Origin: Peribacillus muralis | Lineage (GTDB): Bacteria; Bacillota; Bacilli; Bacillales; DSM-1321 | Assembly: GCF_001645685.2 (NCBI RefSeq) | Contig: NZ_CP017080.1 | Span: forward strand, 2,781,051 to 2,845,050 | Direction of reading: 5' to 3' | DNA: 64,000 nucleotides | Shown: in pieces, positions 55,942 to 63,725 of the stretch | Numbering within the stretch: the stretch's first letter is position 1 | Layout: each line of letters opens with the position of its first letter | Made by a program: the position numbers and the translations under genes | The notes under the pieces: model-generated | What the model was told of the DNA's origin: nothing | The model's database searches: none | Seen by the model: only the letters and a program-made list of their open reading frames with translations

Positions 55942-56014
55942 TGTAATCCCCCTTTCCGGATTTCATCAAAATGCCAGGAAGCATGCATTCATGCTTTCCC
56001 GCATTTACCTTTAT

Positions 56015-56776
56015 TTAAAAGCGGAGCGATAAACAACTCAAACCGCCGTCCTGCTTTTGGAACTCAGACATCTCCAGCTCAATCGTTTCATACCCAGCTT
56101 CATTCAATTTACGTTTCGTCTGTTCATATCCGCTTGGGATGATCACATAGTCATTGACTAGAATGCAGTTTGCCGAGTATTCGTCTTCAGCTGACACCGT
56201 GATTTTTTTGTATCGGGTAAAATCTGGATGATCAATGAACTCACCTGCGGCAACAATTAAATCATCTCCCAAATACGCAATCCCTGTCTTTAAATGAAAG
56301 AACTTTTTTAAGGGAACAATTGTCCCTTTATAGCCTTCGGATTCTACGATTCTCTTTAACTGCTGTGCACCTTCCTCATTTGTCCTGTCGGATATGCCGA
56401 TATAAAAATGATCATCGACTTGAAGTACGTCGCCTCCATCTAAAGTTCCCGGAGTGTTTATATGGTGAACCGTTTCGTAAAACTCCTTCAGGGTGGGCTC
56501 CATAGCTACTATTTCCTTGTTTCTAGCGACATCGCCTGGATTCGTGATGACCGCAAATTCCGAGGCAATGATGGCTGTATCTTCAACGAATGTCGAATCG
56601 GGAAACTCTTCATCTGCAGGCAGGTGTGTCACTTCGACTCCGCACTTTTTCAAGGCTTCCACATAAGCGGCATGCTGCTCTAATGCTTTCGCATAGTTTG
56701 GTGTGCCGAGATCTGATGTTGTTAATCCATTAATATAACTTCTTCCTGGTGTTTTTACGATGACATGTTTATACAT
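56015..56776 (-). CDS. Dimethylarginine dimethylaminohydrolase (DDAH) family enzyme
   Basis: 253 residues, single pentein fold. Conserved: FPDSTFVEDTA near 58-68, TLDGGDVLQ near 110-118, the active histidine in FHLKTGIAY, and the nucleophile C248 in GGLSCLSLRF. DDAHs hydrolyse methylated arginine to citrulline and methylamines; relatives use arginine itself. Its ATG overlaps the end of the upstream paralogue by 8 bases. Together with RocB, RocE and RocG types this points to use of arginine or modified arginine as nitrogen and carbon source. Confidence 0.88.
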   Translation of the reverse strand: MYKHVIVKTPGRSYINGLTTSDLGTPNYAKALEQHAAYVEALKKCGVEVTHLPADEEFPDSTFVEDTAIIASEFAVITNPGDVARNKEIVAMEPTLKEFYETVHHINTPGTLDGGDVLQVDDHFYIGISDRTNEEGAQQLKRIVESEGYKGTIVPLKKFFHLKTGIAYLGDDLIVAAGEFIDHPDFTRYKKITVSAEDEYSANCILVNDYVIIPSGYEQTKRKLNEAGYETIELEMSEFQKQDGGLSCLSLRF

Positions 56777-57674
56777 AGCTCATTCCCCCATTATTCACGT
56801 TTTTTTTTCGTACTACCGGGCATGTCAAACAGGTTGGACCGCCTGTGCCTTTGTAACTGATTTCAGTTCCTTTGTATTCATATACAGTGGCGTTAGCATC
56901 TAGAAGCTTTTGCTTTGTGTAAGCGTTCCCTTCAGTCATTACACAAACCCTTGGAGCCAAGGCAAGTACATTGCAGCCTAGGTTCATATATTCGTCTTCT
57001 GGCACGTCGATAAGCTGGATGCCTCGTTCAATAAGGAGTTTTCTGAAGTAGACTGGCATAAGGCGAGAATGGACGACAGCCAAATCATGGTCAATCATGC
57101 TGAAGAAGGACATTAGATGGAGACACTCTGCCTCGCCTAGATCATGGGGAATCTGGACTACGATGAATTCATCCACTAGATGTCCAGTCATTTCTTTCAA
57201 TTGCCGGATAGCCTCGGCGTTAGTCCGGTAACCAAGTCCTGCAACCAGAGTCCTATCATCCAGCCAAACGAGATCGCCGCCATCGGCAACCGCATCACCC
57301 GTTAATTCGCCAATGATCGGGATGTCATTATCCATGCAAAAATGCTTATATACACGGGCCTCAGGCTGCCTAAGTTCTTTTCCGGACTTTAAAATAATCG
57401 CTCCTTCGCTTGTGAACTTGACTGGGTCATGCGCGTATAAGGAGTCAATGCCCACTTCGTTCGATGCGGGCAAGTAATTGATGTTGGCTACATATTTCTC
57501 CAAAATGGAAATGAAATCACCAAACTCCTTTACAGCCTCTTTAAAATCCGGCTCTTCGGAAAAATTGAACGTTTCCCACTTATCATATAAATGTACTTGA
57601 CTAATAAATGCATCGTGCGGATGTTTAACGATGACACGTTCTAAAGGGGCATACATAGACGAACAATAAACCAC
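56769..57674 (-). CDS. DDAH/amidinotransferase-fold hydrolase (second paralogue)
   Basis: 301 residues from GTG 57674 (AAAGGAGG 7 bases upstream; GTG 57680 overlaps it). Same pentein fold: LYAHDPVKFTSEGAI near 80-94, VADGGDLVWLDD near 126, the histidine in ECLHLMSFFSMID near 182, and a C-terminal nucleophile in GGPTCLTCPV. The larger size and the LYAHDP segment separate it from the shorter DDAH next door, so the two probably act on different guanidino compounds. First gene of the operon, behind an IclR-type operator. Confidence 0.85.
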   Translation of the reverse strand: MVYCSSMYAPLERVIVKHPHDAFISQVHLYDKWETFNFSEEPDFKEAVKEFGDFISILEKYVANINYLPASNEVGIDSLYAHDPVKFTSEGAIILKSGKELRQPEARVYKHFCMDNDIPIIGELTGDAVADGGDLVWLDDRTLVAGLGYRTNAEAIRQLKEMTGHLVDEFIVVQIPHDLGEAECLHLMSFFSMIDHDLAVVHSRLMPVYFRKLLIERGIQLIDVPEDEYMNLGCNVLALAPRVCVMTEGNAYTKQKLLDANATVYEYKGTEISYKGTGGPTCLTCPVVRKKNVNNGGMSYV

Positions 57675-57697
57675 TTCCACTCCTCCTTTTCCACAAT

Positions 57698-57714
57698 GCG
57701 GAAAACATTTCCGC
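57698..57714. promoter_or_regulatory. IclR-type operator palindrome
   Basis: GCGGAAA-ACA-TTTCCGC, a perfect 7-bp inverted repeat with 3-base centre, in the leader between the promoter and the first DDAH-type gene. GGAAAnnnTTTCC repeats of this form are typical of IclR-family sites. Confidence 0.75.
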
Positions 57715-57733
57715 CAATAGGAATTTTTCTTTT

Positions 57734-57763
57734 ATTATAAAATTACCCATGCTATAATGTCAA
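57734..57763 (-). promoter_or_regulatory. SigmaA promoter of the DDAH-rocB operon
   Basis: Minus strand -35 TTGACA (57763-57758), 18-base spacer, -10 TATAAT (57739-57734). Sixty bases upstream of the GTG start, with the IclR-type palindrome between. Confidence 0.75.
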
Positions 57764-57828
57764 TATGTTTTAAATATTCAAACAATATATCTTCAAGACT
57801 TCTGTACGGAAAGATAGGTGGAATGTTT

Positions 57829-58569
57829 ATGCAATCGATTGACCGTGCGATGAATGTCATTAACGTATTAGTTTCCAATTCATCGGTAAATTGGCTCTCA
57901 ATTACGGATCTCTCCCAAGAATGTGATCTTCCTGTAAGTTCCATGCATCGTTTGTTAAAAGCCATGTCCAAGCATGGTTTAATTCAACAAGATGAGCAAT
58001 CCAAGCATTATGGTTTAGGGAATATATGGCTCGAATATGGCTTGCGGATGTACGACAAAATGGATTATATCAGTCAAATAAGGCCTGAGTTGGAAAGGCT
58101 GATGAATAAAGTGGAGGAAAGTGTCTACCTCAGCCAGCCAATGGAAATGGAGTCCCTCATCATTGAACGAATCGATAGTGAAAAAAGCCAAATCCGTGTT
58201 TATGATCAGCTTGGCTCGAGAATTCCTATGCATATCGGTGCTGCCAATAAAGCTATGTTAGCCTACATGCCATATAGTCAAGCAAACGCAATCATAGAGT
58301 CTCTTCTTCCTTTACAGGAAAGGGCCGCTTTTTGGGATATATTGAAAGAAACCAAAAGGTTGGGATACGGAATTAGCCACAATGAGAGAACGGAAGGCAC
58401 CTCTTCTGTAGCCGTTCCGATCTTAAACCATTTTGGGGAAGTGCATGGCGGAGTGAGTATCGGTTTTGTCAGCTTTAATTTAAAAAGGGACAGACTTGAT
58501 TTTCTCATTCAAAATGTGATGGAAACAGGTAAGCGTATTTCTTCCATTTTAGGATATAGGGGACCATGA
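57829..58569 (+). CDS. IclR-family transcriptional regulator
   Basis: 246 residues from ATG 57829 (TAGGTGG 7 bases upstream; ATG 57823 is too close). Winged helix SITDLSQECDLPVSSMHRLL near 26-45 and the C-terminal effector domain (MHIGAANKAMLAYMP near 130, GYGISHNERTEGTSSVAVPI near 183). Divergent from the DDAH/RocB operon, whose promoter leader holds a matching palindrome, so it most likely represses or activates that operon in response to the guanidino substrate. Confidence 0.92.
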   Translation: MQSIDRAMNVINVLVSNSSVNWLSITDLSQECDLPVSSMHRLLKAMSKHGLIQQDEQSKHYGLGNIWLEYGLRMYDKMDYISQIRPELERLMNKVEESVYLSQPMEMESLIIERIDSEKSQIRVYDQLGSRIPMHIGAANKAMLAYMPYSQANAIIESLLPLQERAAFWDILKETKRLGYGISHNERTEGTSSVAVPILNHFGEVHGGVSIGFVSFNLKRDRLDFLIQNVMETGKRISSILGYRGP

Positions 58570-58639
58570 CAAGTCAGCCATGGCCCTTCCGTTTCTTTCC
58601 TTAACCAGCAAGGCAGGGAGGATGAATGAATGAATGAAA

Positions 58640-58667
58640 AAAGAAGATGAGTCATATCATCTTCTTT
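58640..58667. terminator. Terminator shared by the iclR gene and the small lipoyl-like gene
   Basis: AAAGAAGATGA/TCATCTTCTTT, 11-bp stem with 6-base loop, flanked by A-run on one side and T-rich on the other, between convergent genes. Confidence 0.75.
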
Positions 58668-58676
58668 CGCTTACTA

Positions 58677-58925
58677 TTAATCGCTGCCGGTCACGAATGA
58701 ATCTTCTCGAAAATAGGCGAGGACCTCCCCTGTCACCACTTCTTCCCCTTCCATTACCTCCAATGACTGTATCTCACCGCTGAGACCAATATCGATGATC
58801 TCTATACAGCCATCTGGCCTCCTGATTTGAAATAACTGTTCCCATTCGTAAAATCTTGAGTTTTTGGATATCGAAATTTTTTCAACCATGCCTTCGCATG
58901 GGCAAAGGATCACATCAAGATACAT
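58677..58925 (-). CDS. Small biotinyl/lipoyl-like (barrel-sandwich hybrid) protein
   Basis: 82 residues. The chain CPCEGMVEKISISKNSRFYE, then IDIGLSGEIQSLEVMEGEEV and VTGEVLAYFRED, has the repeated G-x-V/I...V-x-x-G-E-V-x-x-G-x-x-L pattern of a lipoyl/biotinyl domain. The modification lysine motif (MKM or DKA) is absent at the hairpin, where LSGEIQ stands, so it is probably not lipoylated or biotinylated. GAGGAGG before ATG. Lies downstream of rocG and a broken gene on the same strand; role unknown. Confidence 0.7.
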   Translation of the reverse strand: MYLDVILCPCEGMVEKISISKNSRFYEWEQLFQIRRPDGCIEIIDIGLSGEIQSLEVMEGEEVVTGEVLAYFREDSFVTGSD

Positions 58926-58984
58926 TTATATACCTCCTCTTACTATTTCCCAAAAATAAACGGGGATTGCAGGACTAACTTGAG

Positions 58985-59227
58985 AAAGTATTGGAATTCA
59001 AGGATATCTTCCAGTTCGATGCCAAGCGTCGGGACCATATCGATCCAAAGGAATATCGTCGGCACACATCAGGATCATCCTTCCGCTTGCATGGAGGTTA
59101 CCATTGCTTTACCGAAAAACTGCGCCGAATATACAATGGTCACATCATAACCATATTTTTTGGACTATAGCCAATAATGGTCGATCGCTTCGTTTTCTTT
59201 AATTTCGGAAAGAATGTCAAAATTCAT
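58985..59227 (-). pseudogene. Broken small gene downstream of rocG, family not recognised
   Basis: An intact start (ATG 59227 with AAGGAG 8 bases upstream) opens MNFDILSEIKENEAIDHYWL followed at once by TAG. Reading through gives SKKYGYDVTIVYSAQFFGKA, then after a shift near 59090 LMCADDIPLDRYGPDAWH. The good ribosome site and coherent protein in two frames say it was a real gene, now killed by a nonsense codon and a frameshift. No function assigned. Confidence 0.55.
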
Positions 59228-59260
59228 GGCATAGTCTCCTTCCTTCCAGCTCGCATCATT

Positions 59261-60538
59261 TTAGTACCTAATCCACCCTCGAAGCCTTGATGCTTCTGCG
59301 ATTTTGCGTATCCCTTCTATATATGCTGCAACCTTCAAATTCACCGAAAATTTTTGGGAGGTATGATGGACATTCAAAAAGCTTTCTGCCATCTTTTCTT
59401 TCAATCGTTCATCCACAAGCTCTTCTGACCAGTAATATCCTTGATTGTTTTGGCACCATTCAAAATATGAGACGATCACTCCCCCTGAATTGGCCAGAAT
59501 GTCCGGAACGAGGATGATACCTTTTTCATCAAGAAGTTTGATTGCTTCTTTTGTTGTCGGCCCGTTTGCGGCTTCAATCACGATTTTACATTGCAACCGT
59601 TCGACATTTTCTTTATGTACCACGCCGCTAATTGCCGCAGGAATCAGTACATCGCATTCCTTTTCCAGGATGTCGGAATTCGATAATGATTCTTTGAATA
59701 AATTGGAGACGACACCAAAAGAGTTCCTTTTCTCCAAAAGATATGGAATGTCCAACCCATCCGGGTCATATAAGCCCCCATACTCATCCGCTATCCCAAC
59801 CACTTTTGCCCCCAATTCGTGCAAATACAAAGCTAAGTGGCTGCCAACATTTCCGAACCCCTGGATGATCACACGCAGACCTTGAATGGGAATCCTCTCT
59901 AATTCACAGACCATTTGAAGCGTATATAACACGCCCTTGGAGGTAGCCGTTTCCCGTCCCTTGGATCCGCCTAATGTCAGAGGCTTGCCGGTAATGAAGC
60001 CGGGTGAATCGAATTCCCTGATATGATCGTATTCATCGAGCATCCACGCCATGATTTGGGAATTCGTATACATATCCGGTGCAGGAATATCCTTGGTCGG
60101 TCCCACTATCTGGCTGACTGCCCTGACATATCCTCTGCTTAATCGTTCTAGCTCAGACGAACTCAACAATCTGGTGTCACAAACAATCCCACCCTTTGCC
60201 CCTCCATAAGGAAGATCCGTTATTCCGCATTTCAAGCTCATCCAACCCGCCAAGGCCTTAACCTCTTCAGCTGTGACCTCCGGGTGAAACCGGATTCCTC
60301 CTTTCGTCGGTCCTGTCGCATCATTATGTTGGGCTCGATATCCTTGAAACATCCTCGTTTCACCATTATCCATTTGGATGGAAATGCTGACTTCCAAAAA
60401 TCGCATCGGCACCTTTAAAAATTGATAAACGGAATCCGGATAGCCTGAAACTTGAACCGCTTCTTTTAAGATATCCTGGAACTCTTGCAGGGGATTATCC
60501 GTTTGTCGTGTTTCCATCAGCTTTGTTTTGTTTGTCAT
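59261..60538 (-). CDS. rocG: NAD-specific glutamate dehydrogenase, RocG/GudB type
   Basis: 425 residues (RocG is 424). Converts glutamate to 2-oxoglutarate and ammonia, the last step of arginine, ornithine and proline breakdown. Signatures: GPTKGGIRFHPEV near 75, catalytic lysine in LPYGGAKGGIVCD near 110-122, VQGFGNVG-type dinucleotide motif (IIQGFGNVGSHLA near 222), and AAISGVVHKENV near 303. GAGGTG before ATG. The upstream sigma-54 type promoter matches the known SigL control of rocG in B. subtilis. Confidence 0.93.
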   Translation of the reverse strand: MTNKTKLMETRQTDNPLQEFQDILKEAVQVSGYPDSVYQFLKVPMRFLEVSISIQMDNGETRMFQGYRAQHNDATGPTKGGIRFHPEVTAEEVKALAGWMSLKCGITDLPYGGAKGGIVCDTRLLSSSELERLSRGYVRAVSQIVGPTKDIPAPDMYTNSQIMAWMLDEYDHIREFDSPGFITGKPLTLGGSKGRETATSKGVLYTLQMVCELERIPIQGLRVIIQGFGNVGSHLALYLHELGAKVVGIADEYGGLYDPDGLDIPYLLEKRNSFGVVSNLFKESLSNSDILEKECDVLIPAAISGVVHKENVERLQCKIVIEAANGPTTKEAIKLLDEKGIILVPDILANSGGVIVSYFEWCQNNQGYYWSEELVDERLKEKMAESFLNVHHTSQKFSVNLKVAAYIEGIRKIAEASRLRGWIRY

Positions 60539-60572
60539 TATAGCACCTCACTTTTATTTTTATTAAACTATT

Positions 60573-60590
60573 AAGCAACTTTCATGCCAG
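60573..60590 (-). promoter_or_regulatory. Sigma-54 (SigL) -24/-12 promoter of rocG
   Basis: Minus strand CTGGCATGAAAGTTGCTT: -24 GG (60588-60587) and -12 GC (60576-60575) with exactly 10 bases between; compare the consensus TGGCAC-N5-TTGCW, of which only one base differs. About 40 bases before the start codon. No bEBP activator (RocR) gene is in the window. The remaining 60591-60819 holds nothing else I can support. Confidence 0.75.
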
Positions 60591-60819
60591 TTTTGAAAAC
60601 ACCGGGTATGCAGACGTATAACGTGAGTGTGCCTTCTACTCCGTTGACCTTCATCCTTTCTCACTTATGTATGGATTCATAAGCCATTCAGGTTTGCATA
60701 TTATGAAACTGAAAGCATTAGCCATGCATATGCCTTATTACTAAATCCACCTCCATGGATGAGTACATTAAATGAAATATGCTTGAACTAGATTGCAGCG
60801 GACTAATTCAAGCAACAAA

Positions 60820-60843
60820 AAAAGGGCTGATGAACGCCCTTTT
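60820..60843 (-). terminator. Terminator of the nanE-containing operon
   Basis: On the minus strand AAAAGGGC pairs with GCCCTTTT around an 8-base loop, with further T residues, 56 bases after the nanE stop. Confidence 0.8.
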
Positions 60844-60898
60844 CACATCAACTCGTTTTGTGCAATGGAGACAGCCAAAAAAATCGTTCCCTAGGTGT

Positions 60899-61600
60899 CT
60901 ATTTTTCTCGCAACAGCTTCAATTCATCTACAAACCATTTAGTGATAATTTCCGGACGAGTTATGGCCGTTCCAACCACGACGGCAAAAGCACCGCTTTC
61001 AATGGCTTTTCGAGCATGTTCCTTCGTGTGGATATGACCTTCAGCAATGATGGGGACTTCACATGCAGCAGCTAGTTTACGAATGAGATCATAATCGACT
61101 TCTTTTACAAGCTTAGTTTCCTCCGTATACCCGGATAATGTCGTTGATACGATATCCGCTCCCAGTTCTTCTGCGATTTGTCCCTCTTCAAAAGTCGCAC
61201 AATCTGCCATCACTAAAATACCGGGATGCCCATTATGGATCTTCCCTATAATTCCTTCCAGCGTTTCTCCCCCAGGACGCCTTCGTTGGGTGCCATCCAA
61301 GGCTACAATGCAGGCTCCAGCATCAATGATGCTTTTAGCACTTTCATAGGTAGGGGTGATATAAACCTCACATTCATCAGACCATTGTTTATGAATCCCC
61401 AAGATAGGCAATGCCGTTACCTTCCTGATCGCTTCAATATTTTCAGGCCCGGTTGCCCTTATTCCAACGGCGCCACCTTTTTCTGCAGCCTTGCTTAAGG
61501 CACCCATGATATTCGCCCCATACATGGGCCATCCTTCCCTTGCCTGGCAAGACACAATCAAGCCATTTTTAAACGTCTTCAATATACTTTTTTTATCCAT
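60899..61600 (-). CDS. nanE: N-acetylmannosamine-6-phosphate 2-epimerase
   Basis: 233 residues from ATG 61600 (AGGTGA about 5 bases upstream). TIM barrel of the NanE family: LIVSCQAREGWPMYG near 14-28, AVGIRATGPENIEAI, VALDGTQRRRPGG near 120, and IIAEGHIHT near 185. It converts ManNAc-6-P to GlcNAc-6-P. Cotranscribed with a mannose-family PTS (IIC-IID ends 9 bases before), so ManNAc or a related amino sugar is probably imported and phosphorylated by that PTS. Confidence 0.93.
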   Translation of the reverse strand: MDKKSILKTFKNGLIVSCQAREGWPMYGANIMGALSKAAEKGGAVGIRATGPENIEAIRKVTALPILGIHKQWSDECEVYITPTYESAKSIIDAGACIVALDGTQRRRPGGETLEGIIGKIHNGHPGILVMADCATFEEGQIAEELGADIVSTTLSGYTEETKLVKEVDYDLIRKLAAACEVPIIAEGHIHTKEHARKAIESGAFAVVVGTAITRPEIITKWFVDELKLLREK

Positions 61601-61609
61601 CCTTATCAC

Positions 61610-63196
61610 CTACAATACTCCAAAAAATTTACCAGCTAGACCGACAACAAAGCAAAAGAGGATGAGCCAGTATATTGCCTTCTTATATTCTCGCAGCACC
61701 CATAAGAAGACAAGCGTCAAGATGAGGGGCAAAAGCCCGGGCAAGATCGAATCGAGAAGTTCTTGCAGGACGATTTCTTTGCCAGCGAAGTTCCATTTAG
61801 CGGCCACACCCACATGAACGAAATTGACGATCATTGATCCCGTTACCATTAATCCCACTATGGTTGCCCCTTGTACAAACTTATTGAGAATATCCGAATC
61901 TTTCATTTTTAAGATTAGGTTCATTCCAAACCGGTACCCATACATCAAGCCGTAGTAACGCGAGATAATGTTCAGCAATACATTGGGCACGATGAATATG
62001 ATCGGACCTAATGGGTTGCCCCCCAATGCCAAGCCAGCACCGATTGCCGCAAAAATGGTCATGAAGGTCGCTTTGAACACAGAGTCACCAATCCCAGAAA
62101 GAGGCCCCATCAAAGCGGCTTTCGTGGAAGAAATGGTTTCAGAGGTGATTGGTTTTCCTTGCGCCCGTTGATCCTCCAAGGCAAGTGTCACACCGATGAT
62201 GGCATTAGTAGTATACGGATGACAGTTAAAAAACTCATTATGGCGGACAATTGCTTCTTTTAATTCCTCATCATCTCCATAGAGTCTTTTGAGTGCCGGC
62301 ATTACCGCATAGCAAAATCCTAAACTGCCATACCGCTCATAATTTATGGACGTCATGCTGAAGAAGGAACGAAAAAAAGTGATGATTAAATCCTTCCTTG
62401 TCAGTTTCGCCTTTTCCATCTCACCTCGCTGGGGTGATGGAAGAGACATGTCACGGTTATCCCCCTTATTCATCACCACCGAAATGCTTATTGCAATTCC
62501 AAGACCCAACAAGGCAATCGACAGTACAGGAAGTTCCAAATAAACGGCCAGTACGAATCCAATCAGGAAAAATGACCAATACTTCTTGAAGTTCATCATT
62601 TTCAGAAGCATCGCCATACCAATGGCAGGCAGAATTCCAGCAGAAACCTTTAAACCATCCATAAACCAAGCAGGCATGGAATCCACAAAGTTCTTTACAA
62701 AGTCACTCCCGAAGTGAACAGCCAAAAATGTCGGAATGAACATAACTGTAAAAAAAACGATCAAACCAGACAGATGAAGCCGTCCTGCCCTTTTTAGATT
62801 AAGCTCTTTTAGAGCATTGTCAGCACGATGCACGAGATACATATTGAAGTTCCAAGCAAGCATGATCAAAAGCTGTGCCAGAATGCCAATTGGCAAGGCC
62901 AGGGCAATTCCAACCTCCGGTTTACCTCCAGCACTGATCGCAAAAATCGTACCAATCAGGCCTGCAATTTGTGCATTGGGAGGGACGCTCCCACCTATCG
63001 GCAGCACCCCCATGAACATCAATTCGACGCTTGCCCCTACGATCAATCCCGTTTGGAGGTCGCCCATCATTAAACCTAGTAAAGGGCCCGCAAAAATCGG
63101 TCGGCTGATCATCCAATATCCGTACCCATAATTTTCAGTCATTAGAACTGCAACAAAAGCGCTAAGCAAAACGGCCGAAAGGATGCCAATCTCCAC
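61610..63196 (-). CDS. PTS mannose/sorbose-family IIC-IID fusion protein
   Basis: 528 residues from GTG 63196 (AGGAGG 7 bases upstream; longer frames lack a site). N-terminal IIC (about 1-245): MISRPIFAGPLLGLMMGDLQ, the IIC signature, and GGSVPPNAQIAGLIGTIF. A charged linker around 245-270 leads into a full IID (LITFFRSFFSMTSINYERYG-like start, FNCHPYTTNAIIGVTLALE, MGPLSGIGDSVFKATFM). These subunits are normally separate genes. It transports and, with IIB, phosphorylates a hexose or amino sugar; NanE downstream suggests ManNAc. Confidence 0.88.
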   Translation of the reverse strand: MEIGILSAVLLSAFVAVLMTENYGYGYWMISRPIFAGPLLGLMMGDLQTGLIVGASVELMFMGVLPIGGSVPPNAQIAGLIGTIFAISAGGKPEVGIALALPIGILAQLLIMLAWNFNMYLVHRADNALKELNLKRAGRLHLSGLIVFFTVMFIPTFLAVHFGSDFVKNFVDSMPAWFMDGLKVSAGILPAIGMAMLLKMMNFKKYWSFFLIGFVLAVYLELPVLSIALLGLGIAISISVVMNKGDNRDMSLPSPQRGEMEKAKLTRKDLIITFFRSFFSMTSINYERYGSLGFCYAVMPALKRLYGDDEELKEAIVRHNEFFNCHPYTTNAIIGVTLALEDQRAQGKPITSETISSTKAALMGPLSGIGDSVFKATFMTIFAAIGAGLALGGNPLGPIIFIVPNVLLNIISRYYGLMYGYRFGMNLILKMKDSDILNKFVQGATIVGLMVTGSMIVNFVHVGVAAKWNFAGKEIVLQELLDSILPGLLPLILTLVFLWVLREYKKAIYWLILFCFVVGLAGKFFGVL

Positions 63197-63233
63197 TTTT
63201 TCTCCTCCTATAATAAATGACGTTCTTTCCCGA

Positions 63234-63704
63234 CTATATTTTCGTGAATAAATCGATGGATTTGTCACTTGGTGATGTCCTGATTTCACAGGCGATCCCG
63301 TGACCTCTTATTTTTCGAAAGACATCCCTATCTTCTTCGTCCAAATAGACAGTTTTACTTATTTCCTGTTTACCAGGTTTATAATACATGCCGCCTACAT
63401 TTATTGAAGGCAGGGTAATTCCCTTTTCAATCAGGGATAAGAGAACATGGGGACTTTTAACGACGATGAATGTTTTCACGGACTCCGGCTGTGCAGCTAA
63501 ATATCTCACTGCATTTTCGACGGAAAGTATTGCATGTTTTTTTCCGGAAGGGACTGCCATACTAAGCAGCAGGATTTGGGTCGGGTCGTTCGCCGCTTCA
63601 TCATCAATTACAAGATATTCCGTGACTTGATAAGCAACGCTCCATGAATAAGCGACCTGTCCATGTATAAGCCGTTCATCTATTCGGGTAATAACAATGC
63701 TCAT
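63234..63704 (-). CDS. PTS mannose/sorbose-family IIB
   Basis: 156 residues from ATG 63704 (AAGGAGG 6 bases upstream). Active histidine in VITRIDERLIHGQVAYSW near residue 14; this motif is diagnostic for IIB of the mannose family. Carries phosphate from IIA to the sugar held in IICD. Located 37 bases upstream of the fusion gene. Confidence 0.92.
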   Translation of the reverse strand: MSIVITRIDERLIHGQVAYSWSVAYQVTEYLVIDDEAANDPTQILLLSMAVPSGKKHAILSVENAVRYLAAQPESVKTFIVVKSPHVLLSLIEKGITLPSINVGGMYYKPGKQEISKTVYLDEEDRDVFRKIRGHGIACEIRTSPSDKSIDLFTKI

Positions 63705-63725
63705 GACCAACCTCCTTGACGATTA

